Positions 26,924 through 36,192 of a stretch of DNA of 64,000 nt are shown one piece after another. The position numbers and the translations under genes were made by a program. The notes below the pieces were generated by a model. The model had not been told where the DNA came from. It did not search any database and saw nothing but the letters and a program-made list of their open reading frames with translations. Numbering within the stretch: the stretch's first letter is position 1; the number at the start of each line of letters is the position of its first letter. Source of the stretch: Planctomycetota bacterium (GTDB lineage: Bacteria; Planctomycetota; Phycisphaerae; UBA1845; PWPN01); contig JAKLEZ010000022.1 in assembly GCA_022711465.1 (NCBI GenBank), forward strand, positions 1 through 64,000, written 5' to 3'.

Positions 26924-28570
26924 CTACCGGTAGATCACGTAGATAGTCACAAACATGAAACCGGCGACAATGCTCCAGAAGCCTACGCTCCAATACCAGG
27001 GGCAGGGTGTCAAATCTTCGGCCGGGCGGCAGAGGGCCGGTCGCCAGACGTAGGGAGTGACAGCCGCCGGATCAGCTGCACTGGTGAGCAGGCTGGTGAT
27101 GAGCATGAAGGCCAGGGCAGCCAATAGGAGCAGGCAGGCGAAGTTGAACATGTGAATGACGAAGACAGGGCTGTGTGCGGCGAGTTGGAACCGAAGGTAG
27201 TTATCGGTCGTGTTGCCGAACAGGAAGGGTACGGCTACGAACGGCAGCACGAAGAGGAAGGTGGCGGTCGCAGCCCGGCTGGTGGCCCGTCTCCACAAGG
27301 CGCCCAAGATGAAGACCAGGGTGATCGGGATGGCCAGAACGCACCAGACGTTCTGAGAGTAGGTGAAGATGTACTGGCGATCGATTACCAGCTGGGAGAG
27401 GGGAGTCGCGATGAGCAGTGTGGCGAATCCTGCGAGTCGCCCGGTTCGAACCATCTCTGCGTCAGAAGCCCGTGGTCGCTGCCAGCGCTTGTAGATGTCC
27501 ATCGTGTACACGCTGGCCGTGGCGTTCACGATCGAGCTCACCGTGGACATGATGGCGCCCAGGACGGCGGCTGCAAGGAAACCGCGAAAGCCCGGCCCGA
27601 GGAAACGGCTGACCAGGAGTGGATAGGTGGTGTTGGCGTCCTCCAGCGGCAAGAGGATTCCCAGTCGGGTCAGGTCGTTGGCGATATAGCCGGGAAACGC
27701 GAAACACAGGGTCAGTATGGGGGCCAGGAAGGCGGTGAGCAGGATGCCGAGCCGGCCGTGCCGCTGGTCCTTGGCGCCAAGACAGGACTGGACGTAGAAC
27801 TGATTGGTGCAGCAGTACCAGACGTTCGTGGACAGCATGAGCACGAGGAGGCCGGGCCAGGGAACAAATGGATCGTGGAGGCCTCTGAGCAGGTGACCTG
27901 ATTGCGCGTGGTCCATGCGCTCGAGAAGGCCGTGCCAGCCTCCGGGCACGTGGGACAGGCCGACCGCGAATACCAGCAGCCCGCCAGCCAGGAGGAGGAT
28001 GCACTGGAAGGTGTCCGTCCAGGCGACCGACGACATGCCGCCGTATACGGTGTACAGGCCGGTCACCGTGGCCAGAGCCAGTGCCCCGTATACAGGAGGC
28101 AGGCCCAAGAAGGCCTCAAGGGCCTTGGTGCCCAAGGCCATGACCATGACCAGGGCCACGAAGGCGTTGTTGAAGACCGTGTAGACGGCGAACATGAGTC
28201 GGACGGTCTTGTCATAGCGGCGTTCCAGGTATTCCGGTATCGTGGCGATGCCGGCCCGGAGGTAGAGCGGCAGGAAGACGAAGATCATGAGCGCCAGGGA
28301 GGGGAACACACCCAGGTCCCAGTTGGAGACCACTAGGCCTGCATCCCGCGCGTAGGCCACTTCGCCAAGCATCTGTTCGGCGCTGATGCTGGCTGCGACC
28401 ATGGTGAGACCGACAACCCACCACGGCAGCGACTTCTCCGCGAGAAAGAAACCTCGTGACGATTCGGGGCTTTTCCGAGCCGACCAGAACCCGATACCCA
28501 GCGTCAGGACGAAGTAGATTGCGATGATCGCGTAGTCGATTGTTCCGACTTGGCCGACGGCCGCCAGCAT
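26924..28570 (-). CDS. sodium:solute symporter (SSS family)
   Basis: 548 residues, about 13-14 transmembrane helices, related to SGLT/PutP-type carriers that bring sugars, organic acids or amino acids in with Na+. Signatures: FFLAEKSLPWWVVGLTM near the N-terminus, GGMSSVAWTD, and SSIVNATASVYTMDIYK. ATG 28570 is preferred since GGGAG lies 7 bases upstream; ATG 28603 is in frame but lacks a site, and the open frame to 29017 is a shadow. Divergent from the SMP-30 gene, suggesting the sugar acid or lactone handled there as substrate (inference). Confidence 0.88.
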   Translation of the reverse strand: MLAAVGQVGTIDYAIIAIYFVLTLGIGFWSARKSPESSRGFFLAEKSLPWWVVGLTMVAASISAEQMLGEVAYARDAGLVVSNWDLGVFPSLALMIFVFLPLYLRAGIATIPEYLERRYDKTVRLMFAVYTVFNNAFVALVMVMALGTKALEAFLGLPPVYGALALATVTGLYTVYGGMSSVAWTDTFQCILLLAGGLLVFAVGLSHVPGGWHGLLERMDHAQSGHLLRGLHDPFVPWPGLLVLMLSTNVWYCCTNQFYVQSCLGAKDQRHGRLGILLTAFLAPILTLCFAFPGYIANDLTRLGILLPLEDANTTYPLLVSRFLGPGFRGFLAAAVLGAIMSTVSSIVNATASVYTMDIYKRWQRPRASDAEMVRTGRLAGFATLLIATPLSQLVIDRQYIFTYSQNVWCVLAIPITLVFILGALWRRATSRAATATFLFVLPFVAVPFLFGNTTDNYLRFQLAAHSPVFVIHMFNFACLLLLAALAFMLITSLLTSAADPAAVTPYVWRPALCRPAEDLTPCPWYWSVGFWSIVAGFMFVTIYVIYR

Positions 28571-28669
28571 CTGGTTGCTCCCGGAGCAGTCAAAGGAAGT
28601 CATACCCGGTCTATCCGCCAGGGAGTTTAACCGTGGGGTTTGCCGATTCAAGGCCGCCGGGGGCCTTGG

Positions 28670-28699
28670 TTGCGTCTGATCGAATGGCTCGGCTATTAT
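28670..28699 (+). promoter_or_regulatory. predicted promoter for the SMP-30/SDR genes
   Basis: TTGCGT (28670-28675), an 18-base spacer and TATTAT (28694-28699), about 40 bases before the ATG at 28742. Confidence 0.4.
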
Positions 28700-28741
28700 T
28701 CTGGTTTTGTTCGCTTCATCGGTGTCACAGGAGCGTACCCG

Positions 28742-29638
28742 ATGGCATACCATATTGACGTCGTGGCCGCGGACAACAACAAGTGCGGCGAGGCCCCGGT
28801 CTGGGATCCGAGCCGCAACCGGATCCTGTGGGTCGATATCGATTCGTCTCTGGTCTTTGAGATGGACGTTCGCGGGGGCGCTGCCCGGATCATCAGTCGG
28901 GATCTGAGCGTCAGCGGGATCGTCGTGAATCGCGATGGCAGGCTGGTTCTGTGCGGGGCAACGGGTCTTCACCTCTGGCGGGAGCAAGGCGACTGCCGCA
29001 CCCTTGTATCGGAGCATGGTGGGGAGAAACTGGCCTTCAATGACATGGTGGCCGACTCGATGGGGCGGATCTACGCGGGGACGCTCTATTGGGTGGGCGA
29101 TCGGATGGAGAAGGCAGGTGGGCTGTATCTCATTGAGGCCGACGGCTCGATCAGGGTCGTGGATGAAGGAATCGAACTGAGCAACGGTCTCGGTTTCAGC
29201 CCCGACAACCGCACGCTGTACTATAGCGATTCGAGCGTACGGCGGATCTACGCCTATGAGGTCGACCCAGTCACCGGTGACGCGACCAAGCGACGGGTGC
29301 TCGCCCAGGTGCCCAAGGACGAGGGCATTCCTGACGGTCTGACAGTGGATGCCGAGGGCTTTGTCTGGAGTGCACAGTGGTATGGATCACAGGTTGTTCG
29401 CTACGACCCGGATGGGAAGGTCGAACGACGCATTCCGATGCCAGTCCGGCAGGTATCCAGCTTGGCGTTTGGCGGCAGCGATCTGAACGATCTGTACGTG
29501 ACAACGGCCGGCGCATCGTGGAAGAGCAACTGCGCTCCGCCGGGATACGACTTCGGTGCGCCCAATATGGGTGGGTCGTTGTATCGCATCCGGCTTGACG
29601 TGCGGGGCAAGCCCGATTACGTGGCGAATATGGCCTAG
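28742..29638 (+). CDS. SMP-30/gluconolactonase family protein
   Basis: 298 residues, six-bladed propeller of the SMP-30/gluconolactonase/LRE family, which opens sugar lactones to aldonic acids with one divalent metal. Metal and substrate landmarks: Glu in KCGEAPVWD, Asn in AFNDMVAD and LSNGLGFSPD, Asp in GIPDGLTVDAEG. No signal peptide, hence cytoplasmic. ATG 28742 has CAGGAG upstream; the frame opens earlier at 28640 but that part does not fit the family. Followed 73 bases later by a dehydrogenase gene, a common pairing in sugar-acid catabolism. Confidence 0.9.
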   Translation: MAYHIDVVAADNNKCGEAPVWDPSRNRILWVDIDSSLVFEMDVRGGAARIISRDLSVSGIVVNRDGRLVLCGATGLHLWREQGDCRTLVSEHGGEKLAFNDMVADSMGRIYAGTLYWVGDRMEKAGGLYLIEADGSIRVVDEGIELSNGLGFSPDNRTLYYSDSSVRRIYAYEVDPVTGDATKRRVLAQVPKDEGIPDGLTVDAEGFVWSAQWYGSQVVRYDPDGKVERRIPMPVRQVSSLAFGGSDLNDLYVTTAGASWKSNCAPPGYDFGAPNMGGSLYRIRLDVRGKPDYVANMA

Positions 29639-29711
29639 ATGGCATGATGACGGATCGCCGGTGTGGCGGATGCTCAGGTCTGCAGTCTGACCGTTAAGCT
29701 TGGAGCCTCAC

Positions 29712-30485
29712 ATGTCTTTGCTCAAGGATCAGGTTGCGATTATCACTGGGGCGGGCACGGGTATTGGCGCAGCGACGGCTGTCCGATTCGCCAGGGAGGG
29801 GGCGTCGCTGGTGCTTGTCGGGCGTCGACGGGAGAAGCTCGATGAGGTCGTCGCCCGAATCGGGCAGTCGGCCCGGGTGTCGGTGGTGCCAGGAGATGTT
29901 CGGGAGCAGAAGGTCTCCGAGGAGGCGGTCCGTACTGCCGACGAGCGTTTCGGTCGGCTGGACGTACTGGTCAACAACGCGGCGTTCATGAGGGCCGTTT
30001 CGTTCATCGAGGTGGATTTCGATGCCTGGCGACAGATGCTGGACGTGATCCTGTTCGGTTGCGTTCGTTTCAGTCGGGAAGCGGCTCGGCTGATGATCGC
30101 CAAAGGCATTGCCGGCCGGATCGTGAACGTCACCAGCATCCATGGCACGCAGGCCGAGGCGGGCGCATCCAGCTATGGGGCGGCCAAGGCGGCGGTCAAT
30201 CAGTTCACTCGCTGTATGACCGTGGAACTTGCCCCCCACAACATCCGGACGAACGCGGTTGCCCCGGGATTCGTGGATACGCCCATGTCCTGGGCCGACG
30301 GCGTCTGCGAGTTGGAGACCGAGTTCTTCATAGAGCAGTACGTCAGGCGTCGCCGCATTCCCATGGCCCGGGCGGGTCGTCCGGAAGAGGTCGCCGCGGC
30401 GATTCTGTTCCTGGCCTCCGAGGAGTCGAGCTACGTCAACGGGCACGTGCTGACGGTTGATGGGGGTCTAACCTGCGCCTTTTGA
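29712..30485 (+). CDS. short-chain dehydrogenase/reductase (SDR)
   Basis: 257 residues. Classical SDR: cofactor motif TGAGTGIGAA at the N-terminus, NNAA, catalytic Ser in NVTSIHG, Tyr and Lys in SSYGAAKAAV, and the C-terminal SSYVNGHVLTVDGG. A basic GRRREKLDE after the second strand suggests NADP(H) preference. Context suggests oxidation of a sugar or sugar acid, but the substrate is not readable. ATG 29712 with GGAG 7 bases upstream is preferred to TTG 29700. Confidence 0.9.
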   Translation: MSLLKDQVAIITGAGTGIGAATAVRFAREGASLVLVGRRREKLDEVVARIGQSARVSVVPGDVREQKVSEEAVRTADERFGRLDVLVNNAAFMRAVSFIEVDFDAWRQMLDVILFGCVRFSREAARLMIAKGIAGRIVNVTSIHGTQAEAGASSYGAAKAAVNQFTRCMTVELAPHNIRTNAVAPGFVDTPMSWADGVCELETEFFIEQYVRRRRIPMARAGRPEEVAAAILFLASEESSYVNGHVLTVDGGLTCAF

Positions 30486-30498
30486 CATGAGACCGCCA

Positions 30499-30837
30499 AT
30501 GGACGAGGCTGTGCCGCGGGGACGATTTTCCCAGGAATGCGTGCGGATGCTTAGTCTGACGCTCGCCGATTTGTGCCAGACCATCCTGGGGTAAGGTGAC
30601 GGTCCCGCCTGCTTCGATGTCGAGTTGCGCGCTCGTGGTGGCAGGGGGGCGGTGGATTTTCTTCATGCCTACGGTGCGGCCGACGTCCGCCGCAGGATCG
30701 ATGAGGTTCGTGGACGTGTCCTGGAGATGGTTCGGGCGGGCTGCGCCTTCCACGTGTGGATCCGTGGTGGCTCGGTCGACGAGCTCGGGCTTTTGCGGCG
30801 GGCCTCGATGAGCCGGTTCCAGGATGACTGCGCATGA
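30499..30837 (+). pseudogene. reading frame broken by an in-frame TAA
   Basis: A frame beginning ATG 30499 (13 bases after the SDR stop) reads MDEAVPRGRFSQECVRM and 14 more residues, meets TAA at 30592-30594, then continues open in the same frame to TGA 30835-30837, ending IDEVRGRVLEMVRAG...RFQDDCA. Both halves have the strong third-position G/C bias seen in neighbouring genes, which the other five frames lack. This looks like one about 112-codon gene interrupted by a nonsense codon. A TTG at 30625 could alternatively start a separate 70-residue protein. Family not recognised. Confidence 0.5.
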
Positions 30838-30886
30838 AGGAGCTGCGCGGATCGCTGCGTGTGCGGCGAACTGCCCGGCCTTCCCC

Positions 30887-31657
30887 TCAGCCGGCGGCAG
30901 CGAGTCTTGACTCGGCTGCGGCTCGGATGCAGGGAGCGAGTGTTTCGCGAGCCCATGCTCGCCAGAGCCATCCGACATGCCCTCCGCCGTGGCCCAGGCG
31001 GATCCAGTCTGGCCGCCACGCCACTTGTTCAACCCGGTCGTTTGCCAGGAGCCGATGGTCCGGCGTGCGGAAGCCGACGTGTCCCGCGGACACCGTGTAC
31101 TTCCGGTCGATTGTGCCAAACCAGGCGGTGCCCACGCCCAGGGGTAACCAGTCCAACTCGCTGTAGAAGTTCACCAGCGTGCCGCGGACGTGGGCCAGTG
31201 GCTTGGACAGGTCGTAATCTGGCGAGAGGGCGGCGCCGACCAGGATCAGCCCATCCAGCTTGACGTGCTCAGGAAGGGCTTCGGCCGCGAGAACGGCCAG
31301 ACCGCCGCCGCCGCTGAAGCCGACCACTGTGATCGGAGGGGCGGGGTGCTCGGCCCGGTAATGAACGGTCAGCTCCGCGATCCTCCTCGCCCACTCCTTG
31401 TTGGCGGGAAAATCGGTGAGGTTAGTCAGTACATCAAGGGGTCGGCCCCAGCCGACGGGTTGGATGGCATGGTCCACGCCGCCGTCCCGCAGGCCGCGAA
31501 TGGTGTCGGTGAGGTGCCAGGCGCCGCCCTCGACGCCGGGCAGGAGTATCACATATCCGCGATCCAGTTGTTCTTGGGGCGCAACCTCGGGCTGGATGCA
31601 GCCGGTAAGGCTCCAGGTGACGACAGGCACGATAGTGGATAGACGCTTGCAGGTCAT
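30887..31657 (-). CDS. lipoprotein with alpha/beta-hydrolase fold
   Basis: 256 residues. The signal peptide ends at SLTGC (lipobox, Cys20). The mature part has GYVILLPGVEGG (oxyanion strand), the nucleophile elbow VVGFSGGGGLA, and a late GHVGWL histidine. This is a serine-hydrolase fold anchored outside the cytoplasm. Only loosely similar in layout to the hydrolase at 24903. Substrate unknown. Divergent from the FmdB-like gene. Confidence 0.75.
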   Translation of the reverse strand: MTCKRLSTIVPVVTWSLTGCIQPEVAPQEQLDRGYVILLPGVEGGAWHLTDTIRGLRDGGVDHAIQPVGWGRPLDVLTNLTDFPANKEWARRIAELTVHYRAEHPAPPITVVGFSGGGGLAVLAAEALPEHVKLDGLILVGAALSPDYDLSKPLAHVRGTLVNFYSELDWLPLGVGTAWFGTIDRKYTVSAGHVGFRTPDHRLLANDRVEQVAWRPDWIRLGHGGGHVGWLWRAWARETLAPCIRAAAESRLAAAG

Positions 31658-31667
31658 GGAATCACTC

Positions 31668-31673
31668 TATAAT
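31668..31673 (+). promoter_or_regulatory. -10 box (TATAAT) before the FmdB-like gene
   Basis: Perfect TATAAT in the short divergent region. The best -35 candidate (TTGCAG, 31647-31652) is only 15 bases away, so the promoter is tentative. Confidence 0.35.
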
Positions 31674-31741
31674 AGACGGTATTGGATGGTCATAGGTTTG
31701 TTGGAGTCGGGTCTCATTTCGAGCATCGGGAGTCGATGAAG

Positions 31742-32005
31742 ATGCCCACGTACGAGTATCAGGCCTGCGAGAAACGAGCCTCCTGTCCGCGCTGCCGCGA
31801 GCGATTCGAAGTCACTCAGTTCATGGGCGATAGTCCGCTCACGGCGTGCCCATCGTGCGGCAGCCCCGTCCAGCGGGTTGTTTCCCTATGCCAGGTGTCG
31901 ACCAAGCAGTCCACGCGCAGCATGCTCAGCGACAGGAATCTCAAGGCCAAGGGTTTCACCAAGCTGGTGAACGAGGGTGGCGGCAAGTTCAGGAGAACAA
32001 CCTGA
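31742..32005 (+). CDS. FmdB-like zinc-ribbon protein
   Basis: 87 residues beginning MPTYEYQA, the usual start of FmdB/CxxC_CxxC_SSSS regulatory proteins. Two cysteine pairs (SCPRCRERF and TACPSCGSPVQRVVS) make one zinc ribbon. The first pair is preceded by an extra cysteine-containing stretch (ACEKRAS) not typical of the family. The role is unclear even in characterised relatives (linked to formamidase/amidase expression). ATG 31742 is chosen because GGGAG is 9 bases upstream; ATG 31736 is too close. Confidence 0.8.
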   Translation: MPTYEYQACEKRASCPRCRERFEVTQFMGDSPLTACPSCGSPVQRVVSLCQVSTKQSTRSMLSDRNLKAKGFTKLVNEGGGKFRRTT

Positions 32006-32061
32006 CCGCCGCGGCCGAGACGGAGATGGGAGGCTGAGGGGGACGGATCGGGATGATCCCC

Positions 32062-33021
32062 TCACTCCGGGACGGGGGTATTGGCCAGGATTTCGCTCAG
32101 AACCTGATCGGCAACGACCATGTGGCCGTCGTGGAGGTAGCTCTTGCTGACCACTCGGTGGGCGCACACCGGCAGGAACATGGCCTTGATATCGTCCGGG
32201 ACCACGTAAGTGCGGCCGGCGAGGATGGCCGCGGCCTGGGCGGCGCGGATCAGAGCGATCGTTCCGCGGGGTGAGACGCCGACGTCGAGGTGCTCGTGGG
32301 TGCGGGTCCGTTCGACGAGGTCCAGGGCGTAGGAAACCAGCCGATCCTCGACGTGGATCTCGGGTACCCGGTTCTGGATCTCGATCAAACCATCCCGGGA
32401 CATGACCGCTTCGATACTCTCGATGGCCACCTTGCTGGGATCCTCTCGAACGATCCGGCTTTCGACCTCGCGACTGGGGTAGCCAATGCGTATTCGCAGG
32501 GCGAATCGATCAAGCTGGTTCTCCGGAAGGAAGTACGTGCCCTCGAACTCGAAAGGGTTCTGCGTGGCAATGACCAGGAACGGCTGTTCCAGGCGCATGG
32601 TCCTGCCGTCGACGCTGACCTGACTCTCACTCATGGCCTCCAGGAGGGCGGATTGGGTCCGAGGGGTGGTCCGGTTGATCTCGTCTGCAAGAATGACGTT
32701 TGCGAAAATCGGGCCACGCTTGAACTCGAAGCTACCGGTCTTGGCGTCGTAGACGCTGACCCCGATGATATCTGAGGGGAGCAGGTCGGGCGTGAGCTGT
32801 ACTCGGTTGAAGGACAGGGCCAGGCTCTTGGCAAGTGTCCGGGCGAGCACCGTCTTACCGACGCCGGGTACATCCTCGATGAGCAGGTGGCCCCGGCTGA
32901 TCAGGCCCACCAGGACCTGGGTCACCGTGCCGGGTTTGCCGAGAAAGACGCGGTCGATATTGGCCCGAAGGCGATCCAGACGCTCAAGCAGAGGTTGAAT
33001 GGTCGAATCGGTCGTGGTCAC
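32062..33021 (-). CDS. MoxR-family AAA+ ATPase
   Basis: 319 residues starting at GTG 33021 with AGGAG upstream. Walker A in EDVPGVGKT, Walker B in VILADEINR, sensor 1 in FLVIATQNPFE and an arginine-finger region near PENQLDRFAL. MoxR ATPases act as chaperones that mature or insert metal cofactors, usually beside VWA-domain proteins; no VWA gene follows on this strand, so it stands alone here. Cytoplasmic. Confidence 0.92.
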   Translation of the reverse strand: MTTTDSTIQPLLERLDRLRANIDRVFLGKPGTVTQVLVGLISRGHLLIEDVPGVGKTVLARTLAKSLALSFNRVQLTPDLLPSDIIGVSVYDAKTGSFEFKRGPIFANVILADEINRTTPRTQSALLEAMSESQVSVDGRTMRLEQPFLVIATQNPFEFEGTYFLPENQLDRFALRIRIGYPSREVESRIVREDPSKVAIESIEAVMSRDGLIEIQNRVPEIHVEDRLVSYALDLVERTRTHEHLDVGVSPRGTIALIRAAQAAAILAGRTYVVPDDIKAMFLPVCAHRVVSKSYLHDGHMVVADQVLSEILANTPVPE

Positions 33022-33080
33022 GATCGTGCATCTCCTGGAGCACCGCTTCGCCGTCGCCGGTCCGGAGGTCCCATAACGGG

Positions 33081-33086
33081 ATTATA
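33081..33086 (-). promoter_or_regulatory. -10 box (TATAAT) before the MoxR gene
   Basis: Perfect TATAAT on the minus strand, about 60 bases before the GTG start. No clear -35 hexamer is seen. Confidence 0.4.
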
Positions 33087-33269
33087 CCGCCTCTCGGACA
33101 AACGCACAGAATCCTGACTCGCTTGGCCGGCCGGCCCTCAGGGCACGCTCGGGGCGGCTGGGCAAGAATTATCATCCCTTTGACGCTACAATAAGATGGG
33201 GAACGAGGCATTCCACCTCGCGCCCGCGGAGAACATGTGGAATCTTATCGACGGAACGGGCAAGCGGTT

Positions 33270-34862
33270 ATGAATAAGCACACGACCTTCCCGGTGGGGC
33301 GGCTGTTGAGTGCGACCCTGCTCCTGGCTGTTTCCGTGCCAGCGGCGGGCGCCCAGGACAAGGCCCAGCAGCCTGCTAACGTCAACATGAGCCTTCACCT
33401 GGGCGGGGGCATGCGGGCGGTGGCGATACACACCCCTCTGGACCGGCCTGCGGCGGCCGCGGCGGAAAGTGCGACCCTGCAGACGACGGCGACAAGCCAA
33501 GTCAGCAGTTGGCCCTATCCGCGCGTGCCCATCGACGGTTTCTCGCCGCGGGTGGCGATTTCCGTGACTGACTACAAGGCGTCCAACGATGAGAGCTATG
33601 CTCACCTCGTGAGGACCGAATACAGCGGGACCGCTCTGAATCAGCCGGCCGAGACCAACTACGTGATCGGGATCTTCGACAGCGGCTCAGTGGTCGATCT
33701 GATCGGCTACTGTGACTCCGAGATACTGGGTGTCACCGGCTCCTATCTGTCCGACTACCCCACCTTACTTGGAGGAGCCTGTGGTGCGTCGGAGGCTCCG
33801 GTGAGTATGCCCATCGGCATCTTCGCCAACGGGCTTGGTGCCATCCAGGCCGATGGACAGCTGGATGTCACCCAGCTGGTGGGGCATGGGAACGTGGCCG
33901 CGGTGGTTGGGCCGTACGAGGTCTGTGGCAGCGGCCCGGTCCTGCCGACGGTGATTGGCAACGATTTCGTCGGCTTCTTCACGACTTCGATCCGGGTAGA
34001 CCAGCCGCGACGTGTCACTGTCGGCGATCAGACGTACGCCAGCCCCGAGGTCCTCATCCTCCCGCAAGGCAGCCCCTCCGCGCCCGTGTATCCTCGGAAG
34101 ATTGCGATGACGGCCAGCGGATACGGGGGACTGGTGACGACGTCGAGTTTCTACCCGGACATCCTCGTGAACCCGCTGGGGCCGAACCAACCCTGGTTAC
34201 CCACTGTGCTCAGCAGCGGCGATGGGGCCATCCCATTCGGTGGGGCCTTTTTTGGACAGATGGGAGTACTTCACGGGACTCCCAGCCCCACCAATCCGCT
34301 GCAGACCATGCGTTTCATGATCGATACCGGCGCCCAGACCTGCATCATGACGCCGGCGATGACCGCGAACCTCAGCCTTCCAGCCACACCGGACTTCACG
34401 GTGGATGTGCAGGGTATCGGCGGCCTGTGCACCATGAACGGCTACTACATCGACTATGTGCGGATCAATGCCTTGGGCGGGGCGTTGGAGTTCTCGCATG
34501 TACCCTTCGTGGAGATCGACATTTCGTCGCCCGACGGGGGTGAAATCGGTGGTATCCTGGGCATGAACCTGTTCTGGAACCGGAATGTCGTGTTCGACCC
34601 CTCGCTGACGGGCAGTGGCTTCCTCCGCATTTCCGATCCGGTGCTCAACAACTTCGACTTCGATCGCGATACCGATGTGGATGCCGATGACCTGGCCACC
34701 TTCCTGGGCTGCACAAGCGGGCCGGCCATCCCGCAGGCGACCATCGAGTGTCTGATGACAGACGCCGACGGCGACGGCGATGTGGATCAGGACGACTTCG
34801 GGGTGTTTCAGCGCTGCCTGAGCGGGCCGGGCGTTCCCGCGGATCCGAGTTGCGGTCTGTGA
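33270..34862 (+). CDS. exported retropepsin-like aspartic protease with dockerin-like C-terminus
   Basis: 530 residues from ATG 33270, which gives a clean signal peptide ending at AGAQD. Two aspartic-protease-like motifs occur: IGIFDSGSVVDLIG (about residue 132) and RFMIDTGAQTCIM (about 348), each a D[S/T]G in a hydrophobic frame, compatible with a double-lobed aspartyl protease. The C-terminus has two EF-hand-like calcium repeats (DFDRDTDVDADDLATF and DADGDGDVDQDDFGVF), the planctomycete dockerin-like arrangement, here with GC-containing spacers. Extracellular or surface attachment is inferred. Start 33237 is an in-frame alternative. Confidence 0.78.
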   Translation: MNKHTTFPVGRLLSATLLLAVSVPAAGAQDKAQQPANVNMSLHLGGGMRAVAIHTPLDRPAAAAAESATLQTTATSQVSSWPYPRVPIDGFSPRVAISVTDYKASNDESYAHLVRTEYSGTALNQPAETNYVIGIFDSGSVVDLIGYCDSEILGVTGSYLSDYPTLLGGACGASEAPVSMPIGIFANGLGAIQADGQLDVTQLVGHGNVAAVVGPYEVCGSGPVLPTVIGNDFVGFFTTSIRVDQPRRVTVGDQTYASPEVLILPQGSPSAPVYPRKIAMTASGYGGLVTTSSFYPDILVNPLGPNQPWLPTVLSSGDGAIPFGGAFFGQMGVLHGTPSPTNPLQTMRFMIDTGAQTCIMTPAMTANLSLPATPDFTVDVQGIGGLCTMNGYYIDYVRINALGGALEFSHVPFVEIDISSPDGGEIGGILGMNLFWNRNVVFDPSLTGSGFLRISDPVLNNFDFDRDTDVDADDLATFLGCTSGPAIPQATIECLMTDADGDGDVDQDDFGVFQRCLSGPGVPADPSCGL

Positions 34863-35007
34863 GCCTTCCAGCCACCTGACGCCCGGCGATGGGAAGCGGA
34901 TACCAGTTCGTCGTTTCCTCCTCCGGGGGGATTTGGTATGCTTGCCGGCCGGGAGTTGGCGGAGTCGGCCGCCCTCGAACCAGGCCGGTGAGGATGCTGT
35001 CGTGCCC

Positions 35008-36138
35008 ATGACCTCAAAGGAACGAGTTGCCCGCGTCCTGGCCCACCAACAGCCCGACCGGGTGCCCATCTACGACAAGTTCTGGTTTGAGACTGAGGCC
35101 CGGTTTCGGCAGGACATTCCTTTGCCACGCGACGGCGACGACGGCACCGGCCAGAGCACGGCCTGGGGCAAATCGCCCGCGGCGGAGTCATGTACCCTGT
35201 GGGAGTACTTCGACATGGACCTTTGCGAGGTGGCCTGGCCGGACTACCGGCTGCGGTTCACGCCCCCAGAGGTCCTCGAAGAGACCGACGAGTGGATCTC
35301 CCAGCGGGACGGCAACTGGGCGGTACTTCGCTGGTGGAAGCACAAGATGGGTACGCCGGAGCACATCGAGTTCGGCATCAACACGCCTGAGAGGTGGGCT
35401 GAGGTCAAGCACCTGATCACGGCTGGCAAGCACCGGGTGCGCTGGGACGAGTTCAAGCCGCTCTATCGTCGCGGACGCGAGCAGAACCGCTTCCTGCTTT
35501 ATGCGACCGTCGAGCCGTTCGAGATGATCAAGGACGTGCTCGGCCATGAGATCATGCTTCGCTCGATGATGAAGCAGCCGGAGTGGATCCACGATATCTT
35601 TGGGACCTACACCGAAGTAGCCGTGCAGATGCTGGAACTCACCGAGGCGGAAGGCATGGTCTGCGACGGGGCCTTTGTGTACGGGGACATGGCGTACAAC
35701 ACCGGCCCCTTCATGAGTCCCAAGCACTACCGGGAGTTCCTGTACCCTTACCACAAGCGGATGATGGATGAGTTTCACCGGCGGGGCATGCCGGTGCTGT
35801 ATCATTCCGATGGCGATCTGCGGATGGTGCTTGATGATCTGATCAGTGCCGGCGTCAATGTGATCAACCCCCTCGAGGTGAAGGCGAACATGGACCTCCG
35901 TGAGCTCGCCCCGAGGTTCGGCGATCGCTTGAGTTTCTGCGGTGGCATTGACGCCCGGATTCTGGCTACAAATGACCTCGACCAGATTCGCGACGAGATT
36001 CGTGTCAAGATGGAAGCCGCCATGCCCTACCGGGGGTACATCTATCATTCGGACCATTCCGTCCTCCCGGACACTAGCCTCGCGACCTACAGGGCCGTGC
36101 TGGACGAGGTGAGGAAGGTCGGTACCTACGCGTCGTGA
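35008..36138 (+). CDS. uroporphyrinogen-decarboxylase superfamily protein (methyltransferase-like) 1
   Basis: 376 residues of the UroD/MtaA TIM-barrel superfamily. It lacks the N-terminal arginine motif of true HemE, so haem synthesis is unlikely. Features: PVLYHSDGDLRMVLDDLISAGVNVINPLE and LSFCGGIDAR (shown in part), where related corrinoid methyltransferases bind zinc. A partner corrinoid protein is not in the window. ATG 35008 fits the family start (MTSKERVARVL); the frame opens at 34933. It is followed 54 bases later by a second member. Confidence 0.82.
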   Translation: MTSKERVARVLAHQQPDRVPIYDKFWFETEARFRQDIPLPRDGDDGTGQSTAWGKSPAAESCTLWEYFDMDLCEVAWPDYRLRFTPPEVLEETDEWISQRDGNWAVLRWWKHKMGTPEHIEFGINTPERWAEVKHLITAGKHRVRWDEFKPLYRRGREQNRFLLYATVEPFEMIKDVLGHEIMLRSMMKQPEWIHDIFGTYTEVAVQMLELTEAEGMVCDGAFVYGDMAYNTGPFMSPKHYREFLYPYHKRMMDEFHRRGMPVLYHSDGDLRMVLDDLISAGVNVINPLEVKANMDLRELAPRFGDRLSFCGGIDARILATNDLDQIRDEIRVKMEAAMPYRGYIYHSDHSVLPDTSLATYRAVLDEVRKVGTYAS

Positions 36139-36192
36139 TCAAGACCGCCCATCCAGGTTGCCGGCGCATGCGGCACGCTCAGGGAGCTGTAT

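Noticed and set aside
30436..31119. 227-codon minus-strand open frame covering 30486-30886
   Set aside because: Low-complexity composition and overlap with the hydrolase gene; the plus-strand broken frame explains the codon bias better.
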